From Mytilus galloprovincialis (Eukaryota > Mollusca > Bivalvia > Mytilida > Mytilidae), in assembly GCF_965363235.1 (NCBI RefSeq), contig NC_134844.1, forward strand, positions 22,860,646 to 22,924,645: 64,000 nucleotides of DNA, given 5' to 3'. Positions within the stretch are counted from its first letter, which is position 1. Each line of letters opens with the position of its first letter. The translations under genes and the position numbers were made by a program. The notes beneath the pieces were generated by a model, which was not told where the DNA came from, searched no databases, and was given only the letters and a program-made list of their open reading frames with translations. Of this stretch, positions 44,836 through 58,119 are shown one piece after another.

Positions 44836-47800
44836 TCTGTCAAAGATTTCCAGCGTTTAATATTTTAAGAGATTAATAATGAACTTTGTGTATAGATTGT
44901 CTCACTACCAAGGCATTCAAATATGGTAAATTATCACATTTATGATGCAAATTTCATTGAAAACAGATGGAGAAAATCCTTCTTTAAAAATTTAATTTAA
45001 AGGAATATGCAGACTCATCTTTTATTCCAAGAGTTTCAGATTGTTTCATGGTTTCTTAGAAAAAATATGTTAGCCTTCAAACTTTTATCAACAAAAAGAC
45101 TTTTAATTACTACATTACCACATTTTCTGTAATTGAATAAATTGTTTTTTTCTAAATGAAAACTCACAGAAATGTGTGTTTGTTCTAATCTGACAATTTT
45201 TTAAAATGGTCAGTTTGTCATGCATGTAGATGTGAACAAACATAAAAATTTTCTTTTTATCTTGAAGCCCATTATTTTTTCCAAATTACATGGAAATCTG
45301 TGGGATATAAATAGGACTCTAAAGTGCGATGGTCACCCTAAAAAACATTCACATTCTGACCGGAGGTGGATGCGTACTGTTCATCCCGCACAGCAAAATG
45401 GATGCACAAATTTGGCTATGGTTTTAGGGGATGTTGACCAATTACGATCATTTTACAAATCCCCAGTCACTCTTTAGGGTCCTGCAATGTAGTTTTAAGC
45501 TACTTGTTGTGTATCATCTTTTGTTCCTGATATTGTGCTATTTTTGTTTTGAATGTATATTGTTAACCTTCATGTTATAGTTTGATTAATTTTTTGGGTG
45601 ACTCGGTTTTCATACATACCGCCATTGTGTTACGGATCTATGGTCATTTTGTACTCTTGCCTTTAAATTTGGCTTATGATCTTTATCTATTAAGTATTTA
45701 CTTAGATTTTTTTTCATTTGCTTAAGGACTGTACATCCTCGATTTTACATATATTTCATCTGTAATAAGCTATCAAATCTCCGTCCTCTAGCACACTGTG
45801 CATGCTGCTGACTATAGACTAGTATATAGAAATACATAATTGGTAGCCTGGTCATATTTTCATATTATAATTTTAAGACTTTGAAGAACAATTCTGATTC
45901 ATATTTCACTTTTAATAACCGGAGACATTAGTTTCATTTCAAACATGATTAAACTGTTTAGAAATAAAATCAGTTACGGATATATATCAATATTTCCAGT
46001 TACGTATATTATTGACAAATTATTAACTTCAGTTACCCATATCATCACGATATTTTAGATGCCTGTTTTCTCCATTTAGCGATTGAATTATGAAAAAAAC
46101 ACTCAGTATTTCAGTTTCAAATTTAGCAAAAAAAGATATGGAATACCGAAAAATAATACATTATTATTACATAATAGCCAAAAAAATATTGACCAGATAC
46201 ACCGTCCGCCATCTTTGGATATACGTAACTGCAGTTACGGAGATCACATTTACCCCAGTGAGACTTACAGGTTCAAACAAATGCAGCTGGTTTCAATGTT
46301 TTAATAGGTACCAACCTTCACCCCTATCTGAAACAATAGTGTAACATCACAACATAAAAAGATGCACAATATAATATCAATTGAAATGGCTTAACTCAAT
46401 CAAAAACATAATAACACTAGTTTATAGTTGATTGTGAAGACTTGTGATCGGGGTCATCGGAGCATGTGACTAGGTCAAAGCAAGCAGTCACTTTCCCCTT
46501 CAGTCACTTTGCTTTGCCCAACCGCTTTAAGCAATATCTAGACATAGTGTTTACAATAGTAATACCCTTTGTTTCTCTCATTATAAGTGCAGTTCATGGA
46601 GCTTTTGTTGTCCGTGCTTATTTTTTTCTTTTTTTTTAAAATTAATTGTCATTTAAAATAATAAGTACAAAAATTGAATGTTTTAGGAAATTAATGACGG
46701 GGTTATTTCCTGCAACAGTGTCACTATGTTTTCAAAATGAAGTCAATATGAAATAAAAGTGGTAAGATTACCAATGAGACAACTATCATAGTTTAAATGA
46801 CTTAGATGTAAGCAACTCATTTACTACATTGTATTAAGGATTTGTATATTTTTTTTTAGTTCATCAAGTAGACAGTCTTTTAGCAGTGACGAGGAGACTG
46901 ATGACGGAGAGCATATAGATCATGATTATAATCTTCCACAAAGACATAAACACGTTAATAAAGGTCGTTGGTCAAAAGAAGAGGTAAGTAGAAGAAAGTT
47001 CACAAAATTTCATTTACATTAATTTTTGGAAAATGACGCTATCAGCGGCATATTTCCGATACCATTGACCACAACCGGAAGTCGATTAAATTTCCGCCTA
47101 CCACACTCAGTTTCATATTTACTATTTTACATACTAACTGGAATCTGCTTGTATTACGCTACACTCGAACAAAGTGTTGTTGGACGGGAACCAGTTTACA
47201 TACTTTATTTTATTTACACTAAAAAATCCTGACCACTAAAAAATCCTGACCTATCCTTAGAAAGGCTTGTATAGTCCTTGGACCTTCCAGAGGGGATGCA
47301 GACTATAGAGTACAATAAGCAAGAAATAAGAGAACCAATTCATTTTCGCGGCGAGGTGGTTTGTTTATGTTCCGCCATCTTTGTTATTTGTATTGTAGAG
47401 GGCGCTCTCATCATTTTTCAAACTAATAATTTTAACTCATCTATATTAATAAGTTATTTCTATTCAATATCAAATTAATACTATTAAATATAAAAACTAA
47501 ACCTTTCATTACAAATTTCTCGTTTCTTTTCAATGCATTGGCAGAAATAAACTGCATCAAATTTGATTTGTTTTAAATGATGAAAAAGTAGAGTTCAAGT
47601 TTCATATTGACAAATTTCACTTTTACTGTTTATTAGTCATGTTAGTTATGGATCCTATTGGCTTTAATAATGACACTATTCAATGTGATACTGATCTGCT
47701 GATAGCAACCAGATTTTTTCCTTCAATTTGACAGACCCTTGTTAACCTTATGTAATAACTTATTTGTTGTTTTATCCAGAAAAAATATTTCAAGTTTCAT

Positions 47801-50800
47801 TCCATATTAGAGAGTCAAAATCGATATTTCGAGACATCCATTATGGAGATTGTTGATAATTTTATGCAGTAGGATTTTTTCATGAGATTTCTATTATTTG
47901 TATTTCCAGGACGACTTACTTAGAAGAGTAGTAGAGTTACAGAAACACAATAATACAGATTGGAAGAAAGTGGCACAGTATTTTCGTGATAGAATTGACA
48001 TACAGTGTCAGCATCGTTGGTTTAAAGTACTTAATCCTGAACTTATTAAAGGACCCTGGACAAAAGAGGTATTGAGGATTTTTATATATAAACACAAAAG
48101 TTAACACAATTAATACACATAGAATATATAGATATCAAATTGTTGTCATACATATGTCTTTTTGTCTGTTGAATATGAAGAAACCAACTAAAGAATCAAA
48201 AACTTAATGTTGAAGAAAACATACATGTAGTTCAATAATTATTGCAAGGGTTTTAACATGCACTTAAACTGCATTTGCATGTTACTGTATATATTTTCTT
48301 GAAAAAGTACCTAGTACAATGAAAATGCTGAACAGTAAAAAATTAAAAGTAAGTTTTGGATATTTTCAAAAGTATTCTTCAAGTAATTGTTAATTTCTCT
48401 TTTAACAGGAGGACGAAAAGGTGATAAAACTGGTCAAGGAACTTGGACCAAAACGTTGGACAGTGATTTCACGTCATTTGAAAGGTCGAACTGGTAAACA
48501 GTGTAGAGAAAGGTGAAACATATTTTATTTTTTCATTAACACTGTTTATAGATATGTGATTTTAAATTGTAGAACTACTGTATGATAATTAAATAATGTT
48601 CTACTATAATTATTGGAATAAAAATTATATACATGATATAGGTACATACATTGCACATGGCAAAGGATAATGGAGAAAATTATAAAAATGGATAAATCTT
48701 ATTTTATTTGACTGTTACATGAATTTTTATAACTTTTCCTAACTAACAGATACTGATTTTTTTTTAAAATGACATTCAAATATTTTAATTCAAATTTCAA
48801 CTTCTGCGTTTTACTATCAAAATTGCAGAATGCAAGACATGTCTATCTCTGTGTCATAACATACAATAACCTCAGAATTCTTTTTTTTTTTGTTAACAGG
48901 TGGCATAATCATCTAAACCCAGACATCAACAAGTCAGCTTGGAGAGAAGACGAAGATAATTTGATATATGCCTTACACAGAGAGCTAGGAAATAGGTGGG
49001 CAGAGATTGCTAAATACTTGCCTGGCAGGTAAAGAATATAAGTGTTAGGAATAGATATTTTCCAAAAACTGACTAAAGAATTGATGTCTGTTACAATATA
49101 AAGTTGTATTGTATAGCAACATTAATTTCCCATCAAACTTTACCATATTTAGGGGAGGGGGGCTAGAAAAAAGGCCAGAAAAGAGTTTGGAGTGAGAAAA
49201 GAAGGCAACTTGGTGGGAAAAAAGACGGGATTAGAATATATGTAAAGTAAGAAAGGATAAACTAATAAAAAAATAAGGCAGGACAGAATAGCGTGAATAA
49301 TAAAAAGGCAGGACACAGATTACAACTAAAAAAAATTGCAGGACAAAAATTTTTCATCCCTGCTATCAAGTCTAGCATCTTACATCACACATATGATCTC
49401 TAATAGACCGTCAATTTTTTTTCCTTTAGGCTTGTTTGCAGATTTTTGCTCTGAGATATCAAATATCCATGAAAATACAATATTTCCTCATTCTGTTAAA
49501 AATGGGTTCCAATCAAAATAGATTAATCCACAATACCTGTTATTAAGTCCATCATGAGTTGTCTTTATGGTAATTATACCAAATCTCCTTATTTTGACAT
49601 GTATTTACTTCTAAGTTTATGTTACAGAACAGACAATGCTATAAAGAACCATTGGAATTCTACTATGAAAAGAAAATATGAAGAAGATTTAGAGAAGAGA
49701 CCAGTTTTATATACCTACCCATATACACCCAGCAGTGTGGTTAACATGCAGGGGATTCATCCAGTAAAACTGTTTCCAAATCAGCATAACTCAGAGGCAG
49801 TAGTAACTGTTCAGTATGTCATAAAAATCATCATACTGTTGTAAATGTTCAAATTAAGGATCACAATATTTAAATCTTCACTTACATTACATTTTGCATT
49901 CACAGCACAGAAAATTAAAATTTATCAGATAGGAATACGAAATATTTAGCATAAAGATATTTTAAGTATTAGTAAAAGATCAATATAAGTGATAAATTGA
50001 ACTGAAATATATCTCTTATAAAAGAGATGGTTAAGGTAATTGCACACAGTATAATGAAAGCATTTTTCCCATCTTTTTAATGATACATTTCAATTCAAAT
50101 ATCTCTTTTTAGGTGCTTAAACTGTTTTACTACTTATTGAAAAGAAAAATATACATCTTGTTTTCATTTCCCGAAAAAAGATATATACTAACTATAGGCT
50201 TAAATTCTTTCGTTATTTTATAATGTGATTTTTGTTTTGTAGAAATTACGACTCAAAGAGTGCAGGATTGAGTGGATTATCGTCAATAGAATTTGTACAT
50301 GGAACAACACAGCAGACTAGATATTCAGCAAAATTTACATCTCTTCATTCTAAAGGTATAAATCTTGCTGTATTTATCTTAATATATATACTTTGGGGTC
50401 ATTGCATTTCCCCGACAAGGGACAGCTCTGAACACCAAATTAAAATCGTTTAGCCATAGTGGTGTTTACAGATCATTACAAATTGTTATATGCCCCACAT
50501 AAGATAGTAGAGAGACATTATGTTCGTCCTTTCGCTTGTTCGTCTGTCCCATTTAAAGATTTTGGTCAAGGTAGTTTTTTATGAAGTTGGAAGGCCAATC
50601 AACTTGAAACTTAGTATGCATGTTCCCAATGATATGAATTTCTAATTTTAATACCAGATAAGAGTTTTGACTCTTAATTTTTATGGTTCAAGGATCATAG
50701 AAAATGAAAGTGTGAGTGGGGCATCCTGGTACTATGAACACATTCTTGTTAGGGTTAAGAAAAATATTTCTGTTCATGAAGTATTTCTACTATAGTCAAC

Positions 50801-53800
50801 ATAAAAAAATATAAAGAATTGATCTTAAAGTACCACCACAAATTAGAATGTTAACCTTTAAATACAAAATAATGGCATATGAACTACAAGCCAGAATATT
50901 TTGATAAAAAAGTTGCTTGTCAAATGTCAATGGATTTAAAAAAAAAAAGAAGTTTAGGTTAAATAAGGACAGAAAGATTGTAAGTAAGACATGTTTATCT
51001 ATTTTAGATAAGAAAATTATCAGTTATACACTTCAATATTATCTGAAATCATAAGGCTACAGTTTTATAAAGTACAAACACTTAAATTTGTCAATTTGTT
51101 AAATCTTTTTTTTCAAATATGGAATTATAAACTGAATCTTCTTGTGTAATGATCTGTATGATTACAGTTTCTGTGTTGCATACTGTAAATTCAGTAATTA
51201 TTGCGAAAAATGCTACAGAGTTGTAAACACAATTATTCAAACTTGCATTTTAAAATATTTTATATGAAACAGGATTTTCGTCGAAATCGTAAAAATTAAT
51301 CTCGCATTTAATTCTATAATGACAAAATCGCAATAGTAAATGCACGCAATGATTTCTGAATTGACAGTTTGTTTGAATGCTAGACTAAGTATAAATATAG
51401 TTTTATAATTTCAGAGTATAGATTTAATGGTAAAGCTATTCAGAAGTTAAGAAGTCCTGGTTGTCTGATACCAATCAGTTCTCCAGCTGTATCTAGATTT
51501 ACTAGTCCACCTGCTATTCTTAGGAAGAGGAAAAGAAAGGTAGAATAAAAAAAAATATACTCTTTACTTTACTCTTTTATATCACAAGTCCTTTAATACA
51601 GTTATTCTTTGGAAAAGAAAAAGGACAATAGGATATGAATTTTATACTCTTTACTCTATACCATCAATAGTCCCTACAGGTAAAAAAGAATATTGTTTCA
51701 CATTAACATCTTAAAACAAAACTTTATTTGCAATATGTTATACAAAAAAATGATTTCAAAAGAAGCAGAACAATAAAAACACATCAAACGTCATATTCCT
51801 GACTTGGTACAGGCATTTTCTTAAGTTATGTAAAAAATGATGCATTAACCCTGGTTTTAGAGAAAAGTCGGCTTAAGATTGTTTGCATATCGTCTAAAAA
51901 TCATTATAGAAACATTCCACTACCAAATCTCGTACAATCTGATAATTATCCACTCTGGACAGTTAAATTTTAAATATTTTAAAAAGCTTGGCAAGCCTTG
52001 CGTTTTAAATTTGAAAATTTAATGTCTCAGGTGGATAAAGTATCACACTTGATGCAGTTTTAGAATCTATATGTGAACATATAAAGTTAAATGTTGTATT
52101 GAAATATTTGTTCTTTAGCTGATCCAGTCTTGTCCAGTTAACTCATCTACAGATTCAGACAATTGGCAGAAAAGTAAACAGGGAACCTATAAACAACCAA
52201 TAAAGGATGACATAGAGAACCAGTGTCCAGATATATCTACTGAAACCCAAGTGGAATTTAAAAAGGAACCAGTCACTCCAACTGGTACTCCAATTAAAAA
52301 CCTGCCATTTTCTCCATCACAATTTTTAAACAGTCCAGAAGTACACTTTGGGAAACTGACATCCACGCCTGTCTGTAGCAATCCTAATTTAGCTACGCCT
52401 ACACCAAATACATCACTCAATACACCAATTACCAAGCTTTCTGACAGGTAAGATTATTCAACTGTATGTAGCTATGCCTACACCAAATATATCACTCAAT
52501 ACACCAATTACCAAGCTTTCTGACAGGTAAGATTATTCAACTGTATGAATTTGTAAACTCTTGTGAAACATACCTTGTTATATAGTTACCCAATGTTTAC
52601 TTTTGCTCATATACATTTCTGTCAGTACCATATTTTTGTAGCATTTTTGTCAGCAACTACAAATCATAACTTCTTGATAAATGGCACCAAGCTCTTTCTT
52701 GTTATGCTATGCTGTGTAATATGTTATCAGTCTTTAAAATGATTATCTTCTTCCTGTTTACCATAAAATTGTATCTTTAACATATCACCCACATATATAT
52801 GTATAAAAACATTTTGTTACATTTATCTTAGCAACCTCAAGCTAAAGTCTTTTATTAAGCTACACTTAATACACTACTAAATAAAACTAATTGTAAGATA
52901 GCATATAAAGTTAATGAAAAGTTGCAATATACATCCTCACAAAATAACAAAAAAGAGTTTATTATTGTAAGGATTATTAAATATGACCATTTAAAAAAAA
53001 AAAAAGAACACTGACAAATTTTAAGAAAAACAGAAAAAATAGCAGTTGCTTAAGTGCCTTACATTTGGAAATACAGAGTATGCATTGTTTATGATTATCT
53101 GGATAAGTTAAACAGTAACATACTGTGGATTAATTTATTTTCGTGGATTGTGAAAAACTTGCATATTCGTAGATATTTAAATTCGTGGTTTTGGCAAAGT
53201 CTGCATCCATTTCATTTGAAAAATTTTAATTCTTTGAATATTTAAATTTGTGGTTCCCCTGTACCCATGAAATCAACAAATATTAACGAATCCACAATAG
53301 CTTGGATTGTGAAACTTCCACATTAACTTGAAAATAAAAAAGAGCTCAAGGACTTTTTTTTATATAAATAGAGGCATCTGTTTTCATTTTTACTTAGCCA
53401 GTCACTATTTACTTTGTAAAATAGAAGCATAACACTTAACAAAGTAACAAATTATGTTAATTTAATTTTTTTAGATCTACTTTGAATACTCCATGTATTA
53501 GAAGAACCATTTTAGACGCCACACCTAGGACACCAACTCCATTCAAAACAGCATTGGCAGAGATTGAAAAGAAATCTAAAGTCTTGCAAGATGTTGTAAG
53601 TTGACTACATAATATTGTTACAATTATATCAACATGTTTTAAATTCTGTTTCAAAATTAGTAACATATTTTTAACATTTATGGGATTTGTTTGGGAGAAG
53701 ATGCACTACGATTTTAAAATCATCCACAATTTAGAAGTTAGAAATTTCTATAAATTTTAAGAATATCAAAGTGGCCTTGTAAACCTATTTTATCTATTGT

Positions 53801-56800
53801 ATTGGACAATTCTTTGGGTTTATTATTTCAAAACATAAATTTTATCATTTTATAATCACATGTGACAAGTAGTGTATGAAATTCAGATATTTTGTCTAGT
53901 TTTATTCAGATATGGCTAAATTCTAAATAAAGAATCTGGTAAACTTTTTATATATTTTGGTTAATAATTTACAAAAAATGATTGTCTAGTATTAATGTGT
54001 TGTAATAGTGTTAACGTGTACAATTCCACAAAAGTTGAGGAAATATATTGAATTTACCATTTCTGAATTTAAAAAAATCAGTAATTAGACATGATCAATT
54101 TTAATTTTCAAGTAAAAATATCTATACACATGTGGAAGTCTGATCACTAATTTTCATATGCTCTATGCCAATGAATTATACTAAAAGGTTGAAATATCTT
54201 ATATTTTAGAGTCCTGGTCAGATTGAGAAAGACATTGATGAGATGATGAAAGAAGATACAGGCTATGATGCTGATATGTCAACTATGACAATGTATGTCA
54301 CACCAAGGGAGAGAAAACAAAAGGTAAATAATTAAGATAGAGTAAGTTTATGTCAATTTTGACATGGAAGTCACACAAAGAGGAAAGTAACAAATGTTCT
54401 CAAGGAAAGGAACATGTTATTCAAACTGACATTTTGCAACCAGAGAAAAGTAAAAAGTAATGATAAAACAATATTTAACAGAACACAAACATACAAAACC
54501 AGCTGAATAAATATAAGTGTGTTTGATAAAATTCCACCCGATTTTTTAAAACAAAATGGATAAAAATTATCCATAAATGAATATAACCAGATGCTTGATA
54601 ACTTTCAGACACTACATAAAAAGAATGCCACTATTAATCCATCAGTTTGCTTCTGAAGAAGGCCCCATAAAATCATACCTGGTTATGCTATGAATCATCA
54701 CCAGGTGCTATTAACTACGTCCAAAAATGACATACTTTGGATAAAGTGTTCACATTCAGATCATGACAAAATCCAAGAAAAAAGTTTATTTGCTTTAGTT
54801 TACATACTGAAATTAATACAATTTAAACATGAATCACATGACATGTTGTATTGTAAATTGTAGGGTGCTGCTAAGAAGGCTAGACAGTCATTGGCAAACA
54901 AATGGTCAGCATCTGACATGAACTTCTCAGAGTCTATGATCATGTCTCCAGAAACACCAGTGAGTATTGTTCCATATACAAATTATTTTACAGTTTTAAG
55001 TTGGTATGCAAATAACTTCATTTAGTATCAATCAGAAGCTGTGAATTTCTTAAAATCATTTTGTTATATTTTATTATCAACAAGATAGAACAAGTTCTGA
55101 AACTCAAATTAAAATGACCTTAGTCCTGGACTTATTGTACAAAATAATTTCTGATTGATAAGGGAAATTAATGTCATGCTTGTTTGGAATTTTTCTAATT
55201 TCTGTTTTTTCTTTTATAGAGTAAATCTTTACTTGGTGATACCAGCATTTTATTCTCGCCTCCGTCCATTATCAAGGACACCTTAGCAGAAGAAGTCATG
55301 GATGATGTATTCAATCAACAAAAAGATAATGAGAAGAAGGAAGTAAAGGTAGGAAGACTTCATTGTACTAAACAACTGTGCTAAATTCTACAAAGATTCT
55401 TAGTATGTGTAACCAATAAAGATTAGGGTATGAATCCCATTGGTGGATCAAGGGGGGGGGGGGGTCTGGGGGTTGGAATCCCCCCTTTTTTTTGGGCCGA
55501 TCAATGCATTTGAATGGGGACATATAGTTGGAACCCCCCCCCCTTTTTAAAATGGCTGGATCCGCCCCTGAATCACATTGTCTGTCCATTCCTAAACAAT
55601 TTAAACACAATTCCATCTACCCACATGTAGTATACCATGTAAAGATGAGCATAAATGAAAATAATACTGATTTTACAAGTTGTACTTAAATTTTTGCATA
55701 CCTCAAACCTTGGATACCTTCTGCAAACACATCCTTTTATATGAAACAAAAATCTGAAATATAATTTGGTGAAGAGATGGATTTAGAAAGAGACTAACAT
55801 TATGCAATAAGATAAGGGGTTGAAGTCATAAAACTTTGCTCAGTGCTCGGAGCACAAAAATCATGCTCGAAACATGAAATCCAGCATTTTGATTGGTTGA
55901 TTCTTGAGTCTAGTACAAAAATCGTGCTCGAAAGTTTTATGACCGCAAGGCCAGGTCACAGTATTTTTATACCCTGCCTACACAAGTACAGTGCATTGTT
56001 TTCAAGTCTGCATCTGTCTGTCCTGTATCTGATTTAAGTTTTGGTTATAGGCAGATTACCATGTAATCAACTTGAAACCTATTACATATGTTAATCAGTG
56101 TTCCAGCTAGGTTTTCAAAAGGGCATGGTGCCAATCCTGAAAAAGGGCATTTAACGCGCGATATGATAATATGAAAAGGGCATATTTTAATAAAAGATGT
56201 TAATCAAACATTTGTGTTTATTCATTGAATCACAGGTTACAAGAACAACATCTTTAGCCCATATAGAACTCTATCTTTCTACTTTTAAGGCTGAAAAACT
56301 TGTCAAGCAGCTTGTCACACAAGTTTTTTTATCATTGCTTGGCACAGTTGAACTTTATATGCAGTATGTTTTGAAAGGAGATCTGTTTCATACTGTTTCT
56401 ATGGTCTACCACATTTTACCAGTTTCACCTTTCTACCCCTGCTGTGCTTGATGGCAATACAGCACAAAACAGCTGTGCTCAGTTAATTCACAATTTTAGG
56501 ATATAAAGCAACAGTGAAAAATAGTATCAAAAATAAAGAATACAGAAAAAGATGACCAAGGCACCCTACCAACACTGCTACTAAGACCCTCTTTAACTTT
56601 TCCCATAACTCAAAATAAATACCTAAACATATATATTCTTAAGCAAGAAGTATGGAGACACATTTTAGAATATGTAAATGGGTTACTCAATGCTAGGAAA
56701 AAAATCAGATTGAGTTATCTTTCTTTATTCGGGTGTGCTCCTTCTTTGGAGGATTATAAACAGTACGTAAATATGATGTAAATATGATCACAATATGGCG

Positions 56801-58119
56801 GCCGATTTTGTTATTTTCGTATCAAAAATGAAGGCGGTCAATGACAAATACGTCTGAATTTTCTGTTTATTTTACAGAAAACAAGTAAAACAATGTCTTC
56901 AACGAGTTTATAATGGTTTTCCAACTTTCTGTCATTACGTTTCTTCCATGAAACTACGGTAAACATCGCAAATTGTGCCCAAGTTGTTGTATGCACATTT
57001 CTTCAAAGATAATTGCCGACTGACCGATTCTATTTGAACGAATTAATGTTGATGATCATTAATGACCCATCCGATAAACGGATTACCTATAACATCAGAT
57101 TATGACACCAGTTGTAACCATTGATTAGCTTGGGGTGGTCAACAAAGTCATAATCTTTTCCCCAGGTAAAATTTAGTAATTAGCGTATCATATCAATACG
57201 CAAATTAATATGCAATCGATCTTCAAAAAAGGCAGGGCACCCTGGAAACTGTCAAAGAGGCACAGGGCGGCGCCCCTCTGAAAACGGCCTAGCTGGAACA
57301 CTGTTAATAATTTAAGTTTAACAGAAAGTTAGCAGCTTTATGATGGAATATTCTAGATGAAAAGAAAATGTTGTCTTTAGATAACCAATGATTTTGTTTG
57401 ATAGTTCAGGTGTATTCTTACATTTTACCACTATTATTTATGAAAGTAATTATGAATCACATGTTTTATCTTTACCATTGCAGAGGTTTAAGTCTAGTAA
57501 AAGAATAACATTCCAGGAAAATGAAGTAAAAGACATTAAACAAGTTGCAAAGGTATGTTCAAAATGACTTGCCAGGTAAAGTAAATGTTTACTGATTTGT
57601 CATGCAGGTAATTGTAAGATTGTTATAGATATAAGAAGATGTGTCATGAGTGCCAATGAGACAACTCCCCAACCAAGTCACAATTTGTAAAAGTAAACCA
57701 TTAAAGGTTAAAGTACGGTCTTCAACACTGAGCCTTGACTAACACGGATCAGCAAACTATAAAGGGCCCCAAAAATGACTAGTGTAAAACCATTCAAACG
57801 GGAAAACCAACAGGAAACAAACACTTTGACTAATGAACCGCACCAATAAACATACAAAAATTGTTTTACTGTAGGCAACAAAATCAAAATCTAAACTGTA
57901 AAAAATAGAATGCTCCACTTCAGTGTAATGGCTATCAGTAAACTTTAAGAATTGATTAAAACTGATAATATAACTAGAATTTCATGAACTTTTTTTCAGC
58001 TTAATGCTGCCTATGAACGTATTGCTTGTGGTAAAACAGAAGACCAGTTGTTAATGACAGAGCTGGCAAGACAAATATTTAAATCCATAAAACGACCTGC
58101 AAATAGACAGACTTCATGA
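44555..58119 (+). CDS. Myb: Animal Myb transcription factor (B-Myb/A-Myb type), complete, 15 coding exons
   Basis: Exons: 44555-44577, 46860-46983, 47910-48068, 48409-48512, 48900-49028, 49628-49813, 50243-50355, 51415-51539, 52119-52447, 53475-53595, 54210-54323, 54864-54959, 55220-55348, 57484-57552 and 58000-58119. They sum to 1941 bases (646 residues) in one frame. R1, R2 and R3 cover about 40-95, 96-147 and 148-199, with Trp at 45/67/86, 99/119/138 and 151/170/189; R2 keeps WTKEED, KGRTGKQCRERWHNHLNP and Cys134. A basic segment RKRKRK ends exon 8. Exon 9 has NLPFSPSQFLNSPE and LTSTPVC, exon 10 TPRTPTPFKTAL. Exon 15 has ACGKTEDQLLMTELARQIF, the end that binds LIN9/LIN52 in the MuvB complex. 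As in B-Myb it should drive G2/M genes from the nucleus. Exon 1 (MLEWLEDS) is the least certain; many SP/TP sites suggest CDK control. Confidence 0.93.
44578..46859 (+). other. Myb intron 1
   Basis: This 2.3-kb stretch separates the short proposed first exon from exon 2. An unassigned 85-codon ORF lies at 45220-45477 and a partial family A repeat (GTGGTAAGATTACCAATGAG) at about 46760-46792. A near-palindromic TTACGTATAT/ATACGTAACTGCAGTTACGG stretch occurs between 45998 and 46240. The 3' splice site has the T run TTTTTTTTAG. Confidence 0.6.
46990..47480. other. Probable repeat in Myb intron 2
   Basis: TACTAACTGGAATCTGCTTG and GGACGGGAACCAGTTTACAT around 47148-47200 resemble the reverse of a segment at 27595-27690. 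AAAAATCCTGACC occurs twice at 47223-47250. No coding role is seen. Confidence 0.4.
49150..49365 (-). mobile_element. Diverged copy of the CCTGCCTTTTTT MITE in Myb intron 5
   Basis: GGGGAGGGGGGCTAG at the left and units AAAAAGGCAGGACA and AAAATTGCAGGACAAAAA on the right are the complement of the repeats at 32650-32870. The terminal inverted repeats are largely lost. Confidence 0.6.
51181..51368. mobile_element. 188-bp MITE in Myb intron 7
   Basis: TACTGTAAATTCAGTAATTA followed by TTGCG pairs with CGCAATGATTTCTGAATTGA followed by CAGT at the other end (about 25-base imperfect TIR). Short internal AAAATCG and TCGTAAAAA segments also pair. It is 45 bases from exon 8. Confidence 0.7.
52390..52547 (+). 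repeat. 79-bp tandem duplication of the end of Myb exon 9 with its 5' splice site
   Basis: TAGCTACGCCTACACCAAAT through CTGACAG and GTAAGATTATTCAACTGTAT (52390-52468) is followed at once by a second copy (52469-52547) with two or three changes. Both copies carry CTGACAG/GTAAGA, so two identical donors lie 79 bases apart (after 52447 and after 52526). The first donor keeps the Myb frame into exon 10. Confidence 0.95.
53121..53299. mobile_element. MITE in Myb intron 9
   Basis: TACTGTGGATTAATTTATTT followed by TCGTGGATT pairs imperfectly with the right end, ATTAACGAATCCACAATA. The middle repeats ATATTTAAATTCGTGGTT and ATATTTAAATTTGTGGTT. No ORF of meaning. Confidence 0.65.
55438..55570. mobile_element. 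GGATCC-ended MITE, copy 4, in Myb intron 13
   Basis: Left end CATTGGTGGATCAAG (diverged), right end CTGGATCCGCCCCTG; the flanks share AATC. GGGGACATATAGTTGGAACC inside is the complement of the CATGTCCCCATTC region of copy 3. Confidence 0.85.
56096..57303. mobile_element. 1.2-kb TIR transposon in Myb intron 13
   Basis: CAGTGTTCCAGCTAGGTTTT at the left pairs with GGCCTAGCTGGAACACTG at the right. TTAAT flanks both sides (56091-56095 and 57304-57308). The CAGTG tips recall hAT-type ends, although hAT duplications are normally 8 bases. Near the ends GGGCATGGTGCC and AGGCAGGGCACCCTGG also pair in part. The interior has no transposase; the ORF at 56197-56451 is not recognised. Confidence 0.8.
57625..57830 (-). 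repeat. Family A interspersed repeat, reverse, in Myb intron 14
   Basis: AAGAAGATGTGTCATGAGTG, CCAATGAGACAACTCCCC, GTACGGTCTTCAACACTGAG and CATTCAAACGGGAAAACC follow the family order. It is a diverged variant close to the fragment at 12220-12300. Confidence 0.75.

Noticed and set aside
45220..45477. 85-codon ORF in Myb intron 1 with protein-like middle (SDRRWMRTVHPAQQNGCTNL)
   Set aside because: No domain recognised, no supporting splice sites in phase with Myb; left as unassigned.
52187..52435. 82-codon ORF antisense to Myb exon 9
   Set aside because: Shadow of the real exon, whose motifs read on the + strand.
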